A DNA stretch of 64,000 bases, from positions 164,092 to 228,091 of the forward strand of contig NZ_BONK01000010.1 in NCBI RefSeq assembly GCF_016862675.1, given 5' to 3'. Position 1 is the stretch's first letter; each line of letters opens with the position of its first letter. The position numbers were made by a program, and so were the translations under genes. The notes under the pieces were generated by a model that did not search any database, was not told the origin of the DNA, and saw nothing but the letters and a program-made list of their open reading frames with translations. This DNA is from Cellulomonas chitinilytica (lineage in GTDB: Bacteria > Actinomycetota > Actinomycetes > Actinomycetales > Cellulomonadaceae). Below are positions 49,683 to 57,001 of the stretch, piece by piece.

Positions 49683-51977
49683 ATGAAGTTCACCGACGGC
49701 TACTGGCAGCACCTCCCGGGCGTCCGCGTCCTGCACCCGCGCGCGGTCGCGGACGTGAGCGTCGAGCAGGACACGCTCACCGTCTACGCCGCCACGGCGC
49801 CGCTCGCGACGCGCGGCGACACCCTGAACAGGCCGCTGGTCACCGTGACGTTCAGCAGCCCGATGGACGACGTGATCGGCGTCCGCATCGAGCACCACAC
49901 CGGCGGTGTGGACGCAGGACCCGCGTTCGAGCTGGCCAGGACCGGCGCGGACGTGAAGGTGGTCGGCCCGGAGCAGGACGAGGACGGCGTCGCGACGTTC
50001 CGCGCCGGCGGCCTCACCGCCCGGGTGTCCACCCGAGGGGAGTGGGGCGTGCAGTTCGAGGCCGACGGCCGCGTGCTCACGTCCTCGACCCCCCGCAGCG
50101 TCGGAGTCGTCACCGACGCTGCGGGGGACCCCTACGTGCACGAGCAGCTCACGCTCGGCGTGCGCGAGCACGTGTACGGCCTGGGGGAGCGGTTCGGTGC
50201 GTTCGTGAAGAACGGCCAGTCGATCGACATCTGGAACGCCGACGGAGGCACGGCCAGCGAGCAGGCGTACAAGAACGTGCCGTTCTACCTGTCCGACCAG
50301 GGGTACGGCGTCTTCGTCGACCACCCGGGCAAGGTCGCGTTCGAGGTGGGTTCCGAGGTCGTGTCCCGCACGCAGTTCTCGGTCGCCGGCGAGGCGCTGC
50401 AGTACTACGTCATCCACGGCCCGACGCCGAAGGACGTGCTGCGCCGGTACACCGCGCTCACCGGCCGGCCCGCCCGCGTGCCCGCCTGGTCGTACGGACT
50501 GTGGCTGTCGACGTCGTTCACGACCTCGTACGACGAGGAGACGGTGATGTCGTTCGTCGACGGCATGGCGGCGCGGGACATCCCGCTGAGCGTCTTCCAC
50601 TTCGACTGCTTCTGGATGCGCGGCTTCCACTGGACGGACTTCACCTGGGACCCGGCGACGTTCCCGGACCCCGAGGGCCTGCTGTCCCGGCTGCACGCCC
50701 GCGGCCTCAAGGTGTGCGTCTGGATCAACCCGTACATCGCGCAGCGCTCGGCGCTGTTCGAGGAGGGCCGTGCGGGCGGCTACCTGGTGACGCGGGCCGA
50801 CGGCTCGGTGTGGCAGACCGACCAGTGGCAGGCCGGCATGGGCCTCGTCGACTTCACGAACCCCCAGGCGGTCGCCTGGTACTCCGACCACCTGCGCCGG
50901 CTGCTCGGGCAGGGCGTCGACGCGTTCAAGACGGACTTCGGCGAGCGGATCCCCACGGACGTCGTCTGGCACGACGGCTCCGACCCGGAGCGGATGCACA
51001 ACTACTACACGCACCTCTACAACAAGGCGGTGTTCGACGTCCTGACGGCCGAGCGCGGCGAGGGCGAGGCGGTGCTGTTCGCCCGCTCGGCAACGGCCGG
51101 GGGCCAGCAGTTCCCCGTGCACTGGGGCGGCGACTGCGAGTCCACGTTCACGTCGATGGCGGAGTCGCTGCGCGGCGGCCTGTCGCTCGCGTCGTCGGGC
51201 TTCGGGTTCTGGAGCCACGACATCGGCGGCTTCGAGGGCACCCCGGACGCGGCCGTGTTCAAGCGGTGGCTCGTGTTCGGCCTGCTGTCGTCGCACAGCC
51301 GGCTGCACGGCTCCGACTCCTACCGCGTGCCGTGGGCGTTCGACGAGGAGGCCGTGGACGTCGCCCGGAAGTTCACGCACCTCAAGCACGCGCTCATGCC
51401 GTACCTCGCGCAGGTGGGTGCCGAGGCGCACGAGCAGGGCATCCCCGTGATGCGCCCGATGGTCCTCGAGTTTCCCGACGACCCGGGGGCCGCGACGGTG
51501 GACACCCAGTACATGCTCGGCGGCCAGATCCTCGTCGCGCCGGTGTTCAGCGAGCAGGGCGACGTGGACGTCTACCTGCCGGAGGGGGAGTGGACGTCCC
51601 TGCTGACCGGCGAGCAGGTCACCGGGCCCCGCTGGGTGCACGAGCGGCACGACTTCCTGTCGGCGCCGGTGTACGTCCGGGCCGGTGCGGTGCTCCCGGT
51701 CGCGGCGCGGACCGACCGCCCCGACGGGGACTGGGTGGACGGGGTCACGCTCCGCCTGTTCGGCCTGCCCGACGGGCACCGGTCCGTGGTCGAGGTGCCG
51801 GCGCCGGACGGCGGTGAGGGTGCGACGTTCGTCGTGCGCCGCACGGGCCGGACCGTCACCGTCGAGGCGCGCGGCACGACGCGCGCGTGGCACGTGCAGG
51901 TCGAGCCCGGCCCGCGCCGTGCGGGCGTGCACGCGTCCGTGCCCGCCGGTGGGACGATCGTGGAGCTCGCAGTCTGA
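49683..51977 (+). CDS. GH31 alpha-xylosidase (YicI type)
   Basis: A 764-residue cytoplasmic retaining glycosidase. The nucleophile is Asp418 in KTDFGERIPTD, the segment that marks alpha-xylosidases among GH31 enzymes; the acid/base is Asp484 (HWGGDCESTF). Both positions lie within two residues of E. coli YicI (416, 482). N-terminal beta-sandwich domains (1-250), the barrel (250-590) and C-terminal sandwiches are complete. It removes non-reducing-end alpha-xylose, for example from xyloglucan oligosaccharides. There is no signal peptide, so the substrate must be imported by the ABC system encoded just before it. A strong terminator follows. Confidence 0.93.
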   Translation: MKFTDGYWQHLPGVRVLHPRAVADVSVEQDTLTVYAATAPLATRGDTLNRPLVTVTFSSPMDDVIGVRIEHHTGGVDAGPAFELARTGADVKVVGPEQDEDGVATFRAGGLTARVSTRGEWGVQFEADGRVLTSSTPRSVGVVTDAAGDPYVHEQLTLGVREHVYGLGERFGAFVKNGQSIDIWNADGGTASEQAYKNVPFYLSDQGYGVFVDHPGKVAFEVGSEVVSRTQFSVAGEALQYYVIHGPTPKDVLRRYTALTGRPARVPAWSYGLWLSTSFTTSYDEETVMSFVDGMAARDIPLSVFHFDCFWMRGFHWTDFTWDPATFPDPEGLLSRLHARGLKVCVWINPYIAQRSALFEEGRAGGYLVTRADGSVWQTDQWQAGMGLVDFTNPQAVAWYSDHLRRLLGQGVDAFKTDFGERIPTDVVWHDGSDPERMHNYYTHLYNKAVFDVLTAERGEGEAVLFARSATAGGQQFPVHWGGDCESTFTSMAESLRGGLSLASSGFGFWSHDIGGFEGTPDAAVFKRWLVFGLLSSHSRLHGSDSYRVPWAFDEEAVDVARKFTHLKHALMPYLAQVGAEAHEQGIPVMRPMVLEFPDDPGAATVDTQYMLGGQILVAPVFSEQGDVDVYLPEGEWTSLLTGEQVTGPRWVHERHDFLSAPVYVRAGAVLPVAARTDRPDGDWVDGVTLRLFGLPDGHRSVVEVPAPDGGEGATFVVRRTGRTVTVEARGTTRAWHVQVEPGPRRAGVHASVPAGGTIVELAV

Positions 51978-51983
51978 CCTGTG

Positions 51984-52016
51984 GCGGGCGCCCCGGAGCC
52001 TGTCCGGGGTGCCCGC
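51984..52016 (+). terminator. Terminator of the ABC-alpha-xylosidase operon
   Basis: A 14-bp stem with one G-T pair (51984-51997 with 52003-52016) and a 5-base loop starts seven bases after the stop. Confidence 0.75.
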
Positions 52017-52058
52017 GCACGTCCCGGGGGCCCGCCCAGGTCCTCGCACGAGGGGTCG

Positions 52059-52072
52059 CGGGAGCGATCCCA
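52059..52072 (+). promoter_or_regulatory. CelR-like operator before the beta-glucosidase gene
   Basis: CGGGAGCGATCCCA matches 12 of 14 positions of TGGGAGCGCTCCCA, the CelR site of Thermobifida. It overlaps the -35 position of a possible promoter whose -10 is TATCGT (52079-52084). Confidence 0.5.
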
Positions 52073-52179
52073 CGGGTGTATCGTATCGATTCGACATTTC
52101 GCAGAGCCGCAGCGTCATCCCCGCGTCGACCGCTCCACGCCGACGCCGCCCCCCGCCTCCGCCGACCCGAAGGACCGCC

Positions 52180-53628
52180 ATGCCGACCACGCGCCCGTCC
52201 GGACGCCAGCTGCCCGCCGACTTCCTCTGGGGCTCGGCCACCGCGTCGTACCAGATCGAGGGTGCGCACGACGAGGACGGCCGCCAGCCGTCCATCTGGG
52301 ACACGTTCTCGCGCACGCCCGGCAAGGTCCTCGACGGCGACACCGGCGACGTGGCCGTGGACCACTACCACCGGGTCCCGCAGGACGTCGCGATCATGAA
52401 GGACCTCGGCCTGCAGGCCTACCGGTTCTCGGTCGCATGGCCCCGGATCCAGCCCACCGGCTCGGGCGAGTTCAACCAGGCCGGCCTCGACTTCTACTCC
52501 GACCTCGTGGACCGGCTCATCGACGCGGGCATCAAGCCCGTCGTCACGCTGTACCACTGGGACCTCCCGCAGCCCCTCGAGGACGAGGGCGGCTGGGCCA
52601 ACCGGCGCACGGCGCTGCTGTTCGCCGACTACGCGCGCAAGCTCGCCGAGGTGCTCGGCGACCGCGTGCACCTGTGGACCACGCTCAACGAGCCGTGGTG
52701 CTCGGCGTTCCTCGGCTACGCGTCCGGCGTGCACGCCCCCGGCGTCACCGACGCGGCCAAGTCCCTCGCCGCGGTGCACCACCTCAACCTCGCGCACGGC
52801 CTCGCGGGCCGCGCGATCCGCGAGGTGCTCGGCGACGACACCCCGATCTCGATCACGCTCAACCTGCACGTCACGCGGGCCGCGACCGAGGCGCCCGAGG
52901 ACGTCGAGGCCAAGCGTCGCATCGACACCATCGCGAACGAGGTCTTCCTCGGCCCGCTGCTCGGCGGCGAGTACCCCAAGGAGGTGTTCGCCGACACCGA
53001 GCACATCTCCGACTGGGGCTTCGTGCTCGACGGCGACCTCGACCTCATCCACATCCCGCTCGCCGTCCTCGGCGTGAACTTCTACGCGACGGGCCGCGTG
53101 AAGCACGGGACCGGTCCGGACCTCGAGCCCGGCACGCCGGGCCCCGACGGGCACCGCGTCTCCGAGCACACCCCGTGGGTCGGGGCGGACGACGTCGAGT
53201 GGCTGCCGCAGCCCGGCCCGCACACGGCGATGGGCTGGAACATCGAGCCGCAGGGCCTCGTCGACCTGCTCCTCGAGCTGCGCGACCGCTACCCGAACCT
53301 GCCGCTCGCCATCACGGAGAACGGCGCCGCGTTCTACGACACGGTCAGCGAGGACGGTCGGGTGCACGACGCCGACCGCGTCGCGTACCTGCACGACCAC
53401 ATCGACGCCGTCGGCGAGGCCATCGAGGCCGGCGCGGACGTGCGCGGCTACTTCGTGTGGTCACTGCTCGACAACTTCGAGTGGGCGTACGGCTACGACC
53501 GCCGCTTCGGCGTCGTCCGGGTCGACTACGACACGCACGAGCGCACCGTGAAGGACTCGGGCCTCTGGTACCGCGAGCTCATCCGCACCGGGACCGTCGC
53601 CCCCGCGGAGACGGCCGCCTCGCTCTGA
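52180..53628 (+). CDS. GH1 beta-glucosidase
   Basis: A 482-residue cytoplasmic retaining beta-glycosidase. The acid/base is Glu171 in TLNEPW and the nucleophile is Glu380 in ITENGAA; the glycone site residues (SYQIEGA, TLYHWDLPQ, WSLLDNFEWAYGY) are those of cellobiose/oligosaccharide beta-glucosidases. No signal peptide. It probably cleaves cellobiose and xylose-trimmed xyloglucan fragments to glucose. It has its own promoter region with a CelR-like site and a terminator (53659-53690), so it is separate from the ABC operon but would act in sequence with the alpha-xylosidase. Confidence 0.95.
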   Translation: MPTTRPSGRQLPADFLWGSATASYQIEGAHDEDGRQPSIWDTFSRTPGKVLDGDTGDVAVDHYHRVPQDVAIMKDLGLQAYRFSVAWPRIQPTGSGEFNQAGLDFYSDLVDRLIDAGIKPVVTLYHWDLPQPLEDEGGWANRRTALLFADYARKLAEVLGDRVHLWTTLNEPWCSAFLGYASGVHAPGVTDAAKSLAAVHHLNLAHGLAGRAIREVLGDDTPISITLNLHVTRAATEAPEDVEAKRRIDTIANEVFLGPLLGGEYPKEVFADTEHISDWGFVLDGDLDLIHIPLAVLGVNFYATGRVKHGTGPDLEPGTPGPDGHRVSEHTPWVGADDVEWLPQPGPHTAMGWNIEPQGLVDLLLELRDRYPNLPLAITENGAAFYDTVSEDGRVHDADRVAYLHDHIDAVGEAIEAGADVRGYFVWSLLDNFEWAYGYDRRFGVVRVDYDTHERTVKDSGLWYRELIRTGTVAPAETAASL

Positions 53629-53658
53629 CCCGCCAGATCGCCCGGCCGCACGAGCCGA

Positions 53659-53690
53659 CGACCCGTCCCCGCCGCCGCGGGGGCGGGTCG
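53659..53690 (+). terminator. Terminator after the beta-glucosidase gene
   Basis: A 13-bp stem including one G-T pair (53659-53671 with 53678-53690) and a 6-base loop lies 31 bases after the stop. Confidence 0.75.
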
Positions 53691-53728
53691 TCCTGCTGTC
53701 CGGGACAGGCCCGGGGGAGGATGGACCC

Positions 53729-54034
53729 ATGCCGCGCAGCCGACGCTCGACGAAGCGTCCGTACGGCGCCGAGCACGTCGAGCTCGACCTCGACCGCGCC
53801 ACCGGCGGTCGCACCGCGCAGAGCGCACCCGACGGCGAGTGGGTGGTCCAGAAGGTCCGCGGCTCGGACCGGGAGTTCCGCTGCCCCGGCTGCGACCAGC
53901 TCGTCACGCCGGGGACGCCGCACGTCGTCGCGTGGAGGTCCGACGGGCTGTTCGGCGAGGCCCTCGACGACCGCCGGCACTGGCACTCGTCCTGCTGGCA
54001 GGCCCGGGGCCGACGCGGCCCCACGAGGCGTTAG
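53729..54034 (+). CDS. Small zinc-ribbon-like protein (101 aa)
   Basis: A conserved-looking actinobacterial small protein. An Arg/Lys-rich head (PRSRRSTKRPYG) is followed by EFRCPGCDQLVTPGTPHVV and RRHWHSSCWQARGRRG: two CxxC cysteines, a histidine cluster and a final cysteine that could bind one Zn2+. Relatives are often labelled 'ATP/GTP-binding protein' without evidence. ATG at 53729 follows GGGGGAGG. The basic ends and zinc site suggest nucleic acid contact; that is a guess. Confidence 0.65.
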   Translation: MPRSRRSTKRPYGAEHVELDLDRATGGRTAQSAPDGEWVVQKVRGSDREFRCPGCDQLVTPGTPHVVAWRSDGLFGEALDDRRHWHSSCWQARGRRGPTRR

Positions 54035-54043
54035 CGTGGCCGC

Positions 54044-54889
54044 GTGACCCCCGAGCCGTCCCGCCCGCCCCGGCTCGTCGCCTCCGACCTCGACGGCACG
54101 CTGCTGCGACCGGACGGCACGCTGGCCCCCCGCACGGCCGCCGCCCTCGAGCGCGCGGCGGACCTCGGCATCGACGTCGTGTTCGTGACCGCCCGCCCGC
54201 CGCGCTGGCTCACCGAGCTCGCCCCGCACGTCGCGGGCCACGGCGTCGCGATCTGCGCCAACGGTGCCGCGGTCGTCGACGTCACGACCGGGTCGGTGCT
54301 CAGCGAGCACGGCATGCCGCCGGCGCTGGTGGCACAGGTCGCCGGCCAGCTCCGTGAGGCGTGGGGCGTCGAGCACGTGCACCTCGCCGTCGAGAGCGCC
54401 GACGGGTTCGCCGCCGAGGCAGGGTTCCGCTCGGAGCACCCCGTGCCGTCGGGCAGCGCGGTCGCGGAGCGGATCGAGGACGTCCTGACGGCATCCACGT
54501 TCAAGCTGCTCGTGCGTACCTCTCGCCCGGGCGGACCGTCGTTCGCGCTCGACCTGGCCGACGTGCTCGGCGACGTCGCGCTCGTCTCGGACTCGGGAGC
54601 CGTCGGGCTCGGGGAGATCTCCGGCCCGGGTGTCACGAAGGCGGCGACGCTCGCACGCTGGGCCACCGCACGCGGCATCGGGGCGCAGGACGTCTGGGCG
54701 ATGGGTGACGCACCGAACGACCTCCCCATGCTCACGTGGGCCGGCCGCTCGTTCGCCGTCGCGAACGCGTTCCCCGAGGTCCTCGCCGCCGCCACCGACC
54801 GGTGCGCGTCGAACGCCGACGACGGTGCCGCCGACGTGCTCGAGCTCGCCGCGGCGCTGGCGGCCGACGCGAGCGCGGGACACCGCTGA
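54044..54889 (+). CDS. HAD-superfamily phosphatase, Cof type
   Basis: A 281-residue HAD hydrolase of the Cof/YbiV class (type IIB cap). Motif I is VASDLDGTLL with the nucleophile Asp, motif II is VFVTARPP, the lysine motif III lies in GPGVTKAATL, and motif IV is AMGDAPNDLPML. It likely dephosphorylates a sugar phosphate or flavin precursor. The GTG start is six bases after TAGCGT (54032-54037), a leaderless arrangement that overlaps the stop of the zinc-ribbon gene. Confidence 0.9.
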   Translation: MTPEPSRPPRLVASDLDGTLLRPDGTLAPRTAAALERAADLGIDVVFVTARPPRWLTELAPHVAGHGVAICANGAAVVDVTTGSVLSEHGMPPALVAQVAGQLREAWGVEHVHLAVESADGFAAEAGFRSEHPVPSGSAVAERIEDVLTASTFKLLVRTSRPGGPSFALDLADVLGDVALVSDSGAVGLGEISGPGVTKAATLARWATARGIGAQDVWAMGDAPNDLPMLTWAGRSFAVANAFPEVLAAATDRCASNADDGAADVLELAAALAADASAGHR

Positions 54890-54891
54890 CC

Positions 54892-54897
54892 TAGGCT
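54892..54897 (+). promoter_or_regulatory. -10 box of the hydrolase pair
   Basis: TAGGCT ends seven bases before the ATG at 54905, indicating a leaderless transcript. Confidence 0.45.
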
Positions 54898-54904
54898 CGT
54901 GCCG

Positions 54905-55753
54905 ATGAGCACGCACACGGAGAACGCCGACCAGCACGCCGTCCAGCACGCCGACCAGCGTGCCGACCAGCACGGCACCCCGATCCGTTCGCTCACGGTC
55001 CTGCCCGCCCTCCGCGAGGACGTCGAGCTCCACACCGCCGACGGCCTCACGCTCGTCGGCGAGCTCGCCCTCCCGGTCGGCCCGGACGGCGCCCCCGCCA
55101 CCCCGACCGCGACCCTCGTGACGCTGCACCCGCTGCCGACGCACGGCGGCTACATGGACTCGCACGTCTTCCGCAAGGCGGCCTGGCGCCTGCCCGCGCT
55201 CGCGGGTCTCGCGGTGCTCCGGTTCAACACGCGCGGCACGTCGAGCCCGCGTGGCACGAGCGGGGGCGCCTTCGACGGCGGGGCGGCGGAGCGGTTCGAC
55301 GTGCACGCCGCGATCGAGTTCGCCGAGTTCCACGACCTGCCGAACCGCTGGCTCGTCGGCTGGTCGTTCGGCACCGAGCTCGCCCTCATGCACGGTCGCG
55401 ACCCGTCGATCGAGGGCGCGATCCTGCTGTCGCCGCCGCTGCACCGCGCCACCGACGCCGACCTCGACGCCTGGGCGGCGTTCGGCAAGCCGCTGGTCGT
55501 CCTGGTCCCCGAGCACGACGACTACCTGCAGCCCGACCAGGCCCGCGCGCGCTTCGCCCGCGTCCCGCAGGCGGAGGTGATCGGGGTCGACGGCGCCAAG
55601 CACCTGTGGGTCGGCGAGACCGCCGTCCGGCGCGTGCTCGACGAGGTCGTCGCGCACGTCCTGCCTGGGTCCTCTCCGTTGCCGACGCGTTGGGACGGGC
55701 CGAGCAGCACCGCGACGAGCGGGCTGGCCCCCGCAGGGGAGGAAGACGCATGA
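54905..55753 (+). CDS. Alpha/beta hydrolase
   Basis: A 282-residue alpha/beta hydrolase related to the dienelactone-hydrolase-like branch. The first 25 residues are a His/Gln/Asp-rich head. The nucleophile elbow is VGWSFGTE (Gly-x-Ser-x-Gly), the Asp candidate is VPEHDDYL and the His is GAKHLWVG. The loop FNTRGTSSPRGTSGGAFDGG is typical of this group. ATG at 54905 is leaderless after TAGGCT. Its stop overlaps the next hydrolase start (ATGA). No signal peptide, so it is cytoplasmic; the substrate is unknown. Confidence 0.82.
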   Translation: MSTHTENADQHAVQHADQRADQHGTPIRSLTVLPALREDVELHTADGLTLVGELALPVGPDGAPATPTATLVTLHPLPTHGGYMDSHVFRKAAWRLPALAGLAVLRFNTRGTSSPRGTSGGAFDGGAAERFDVHAAIEFAEFHDLPNRWLVGWSFGTELALMHGRDPSIEGAILLSPPLHRATDADLDAWAAFGKPLVVLVPEHDDYLQPDQARARFARVPQAEVIGVDGAKHLWVGETAVRRVLDEVVAHVLPGSSPLPTRWDGPSSTATSGLAPAGEEDA

Positions 55754-56544
55754 CGCTGCACACGTACCGGACGGACGGCGCCGGGCTGCCGCTCGTGCTG
55801 CTCCACGGGTTCCCGCTCGACCACCGGATGTGGGACGCCGTCGCGGCGCTCGTCCCGGGGGAGCGGCCCGTGCTCGCCGTCGACCTGCCCGGCACCCCCG
55901 CGGACGCCGAGACGCTCCCCGAGCCGTCGATCGAGGCCTCGGCCGACAGGGTCGCCGCCGAGCTCCGGTCCGCCGGCCTCGACCGCGCGGTCGTCGCGGG
56001 CCTGTCCATGGGCGGGTACGTCGTGCTCGCCCTGCTCGAAAGGCACCCCGAGCTGGTCGCGGGCGCGGGCCTGCTCGACACGAAGTCGACGGCCGACACC
56101 GACGACGCCCGGGCCAACCGGCTCCGCATCGCCGACGAGGCCGAGCAGAGCGGCACCGTGGCGCCCGTCCGACCCATGTCCACCGGGCTGCTCGGCGAGA
56201 CCAGCCGCACCTCGCGGCCGGAGCTCGTCGACGAGCTCGCGGGCTGGATCGAGCACCAGCGACCCGAGGGGATCGCCTGGTCGCAGCGCGCGATGGCGGC
56301 CCGCCCGGACCGGACGGACGTGCTGCGCCGGTTCACCGGTCCGGTGCTCGTGCTCGTCGGCGACGAGGACACCGTCACACCCGTCGCGGCAGCGGAGCAC
56401 ATGGCGGCCGCCGTCCCGCAGGCGGCGCTCGTCGTCGTGCCGCACGCCGGGCACATGTCCGCGCTCGAGCAGCCCGCCGCCGTCGCCGACGCGCTCGGCG
56501 AGCTGGCGCAACGCACCGACACCGAGGCGTCGACGACCGCCTGA
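55750..56544 (+). CDS. Alpha/beta-fold hydrolase
   Basis: A 264-residue canonical alpha/beta hydrolase. The oxyanion motif is LLHGFPLDHRMW, the nucleophile elbow GLSMGGYV, the acid VGDEDTVTP and the base VPHAGHMSALEQP. These match the carboxylesterase / 3-oxoadipate enol-lactonase-like group. GGGGAGG lies upstream and the ATG is within the stop of the preceding hydrolase, so they are made together. A hairpin separates it from the convergent gene. Substrate unknown. Confidence 0.88.
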   Translation: MTLHTYRTDGAGLPLVLLHGFPLDHRMWDAVAALVPGERPVLAVDLPGTPADAETLPEPSIEASADRVAAELRSAGLDRAVVAGLSMGGYVVLALLERHPELVAGAGLLDTKSTADTDDARANRLRIADEAEQSGTVAPVRPMSTGLLGETSRTSRPELVDELAGWIEHQRPEGIAWSQRAMAARPDRTDVLRRFTGPVLVLVGDEDTVTPVAAAEHMAAAVPQAALVVVPHAGHMSALEQPAAVADALGELAQRTDTEASTTA

Positions 56545-56547
56545 GGG

Positions 56548-56567
56548 GACGTCGCCGAGGCGACGTC
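56548..56567. terminator. Convergent-gene hairpin
   Basis: GACGTCGCC (56548-56556) is the exact complement of 56559-56567. It lies between the hydrolase gene and the convergent minus-strand gene, whose stop it overlaps. Confidence 0.5.
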
Positions 56568-56991
56568 AGCCGTGCAGCACCCGGTCCAGCGCCTGCACGA
56601 GGTCCAGCGACTCGCCGTCCTTGCCGCCCGCACCGAGCACGAGCGGCGGGTCGGACGGCGCCGGTGTCACGCCACGGAACCGTGCTCCGAGGCTCGACGG
56701 CGCCGTGAGCACGTAGAACGCGCCGTCGACGTCGACCGCGAGCGACTCGTCACGCCGGAGGTACCAGCCGCGCAGCGGCGTCCGGAACCTCGAGCGCCCG
56801 TCGTAGCTGCGGGCCCGCAGCTCGACGGGTGCCGGGCCGTGAACCGTCGCCTCCTGGACGAACGCCGCGATCAGCTCACGTGCGCGCGCCGACTCGGCGA
56901 GGCGCCGGCTCTCGAGCGCGTCCGCGTGCGCCTGCGCGGCGGCCCGCCTGTCGTCACGCCAGCGTGCGGCGGCATCGGGGTCCGACGTCAC
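56566..56991 (-). CDS. Uncharacterised protein beside the coiled-coil gene (141 aa)
   Basis: Function unknown. The first 55 residues are Ala/Arg/Glu-rich and helical (AARWRDDRRAAAQAHADALE); residues 60-141 form a compact alpha/beta stretch with GWYLRRDESLAVDVDG and AFYVLTAPSSLGARFRG. The GTG at 56991 starts 11 bases after the stop of the long coiled-coil gene, so the two are likely cotranscribed. A longer open frame extends upstream to 57501, but it is Pro/Arg-rich antisense-like sequence. Ends at a hairpin shared with the convergent hydrolase. Confidence 0.65.
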   Translation of the reverse strand: MTSDPDAAARWRDDRRAAAQAHADALESRRLAESARARELIAAFVQEATVHGPAPVELRARSYDGRSRFRTPLRGWYLRRDESLAVDVDGAFYVLTAPSSLGARFRGVTPAPSDPPLVLGAGGKDGESLDLVQALDRVLHG

Positions 56992-57001
56992 CGTGCGCCG
57001 C

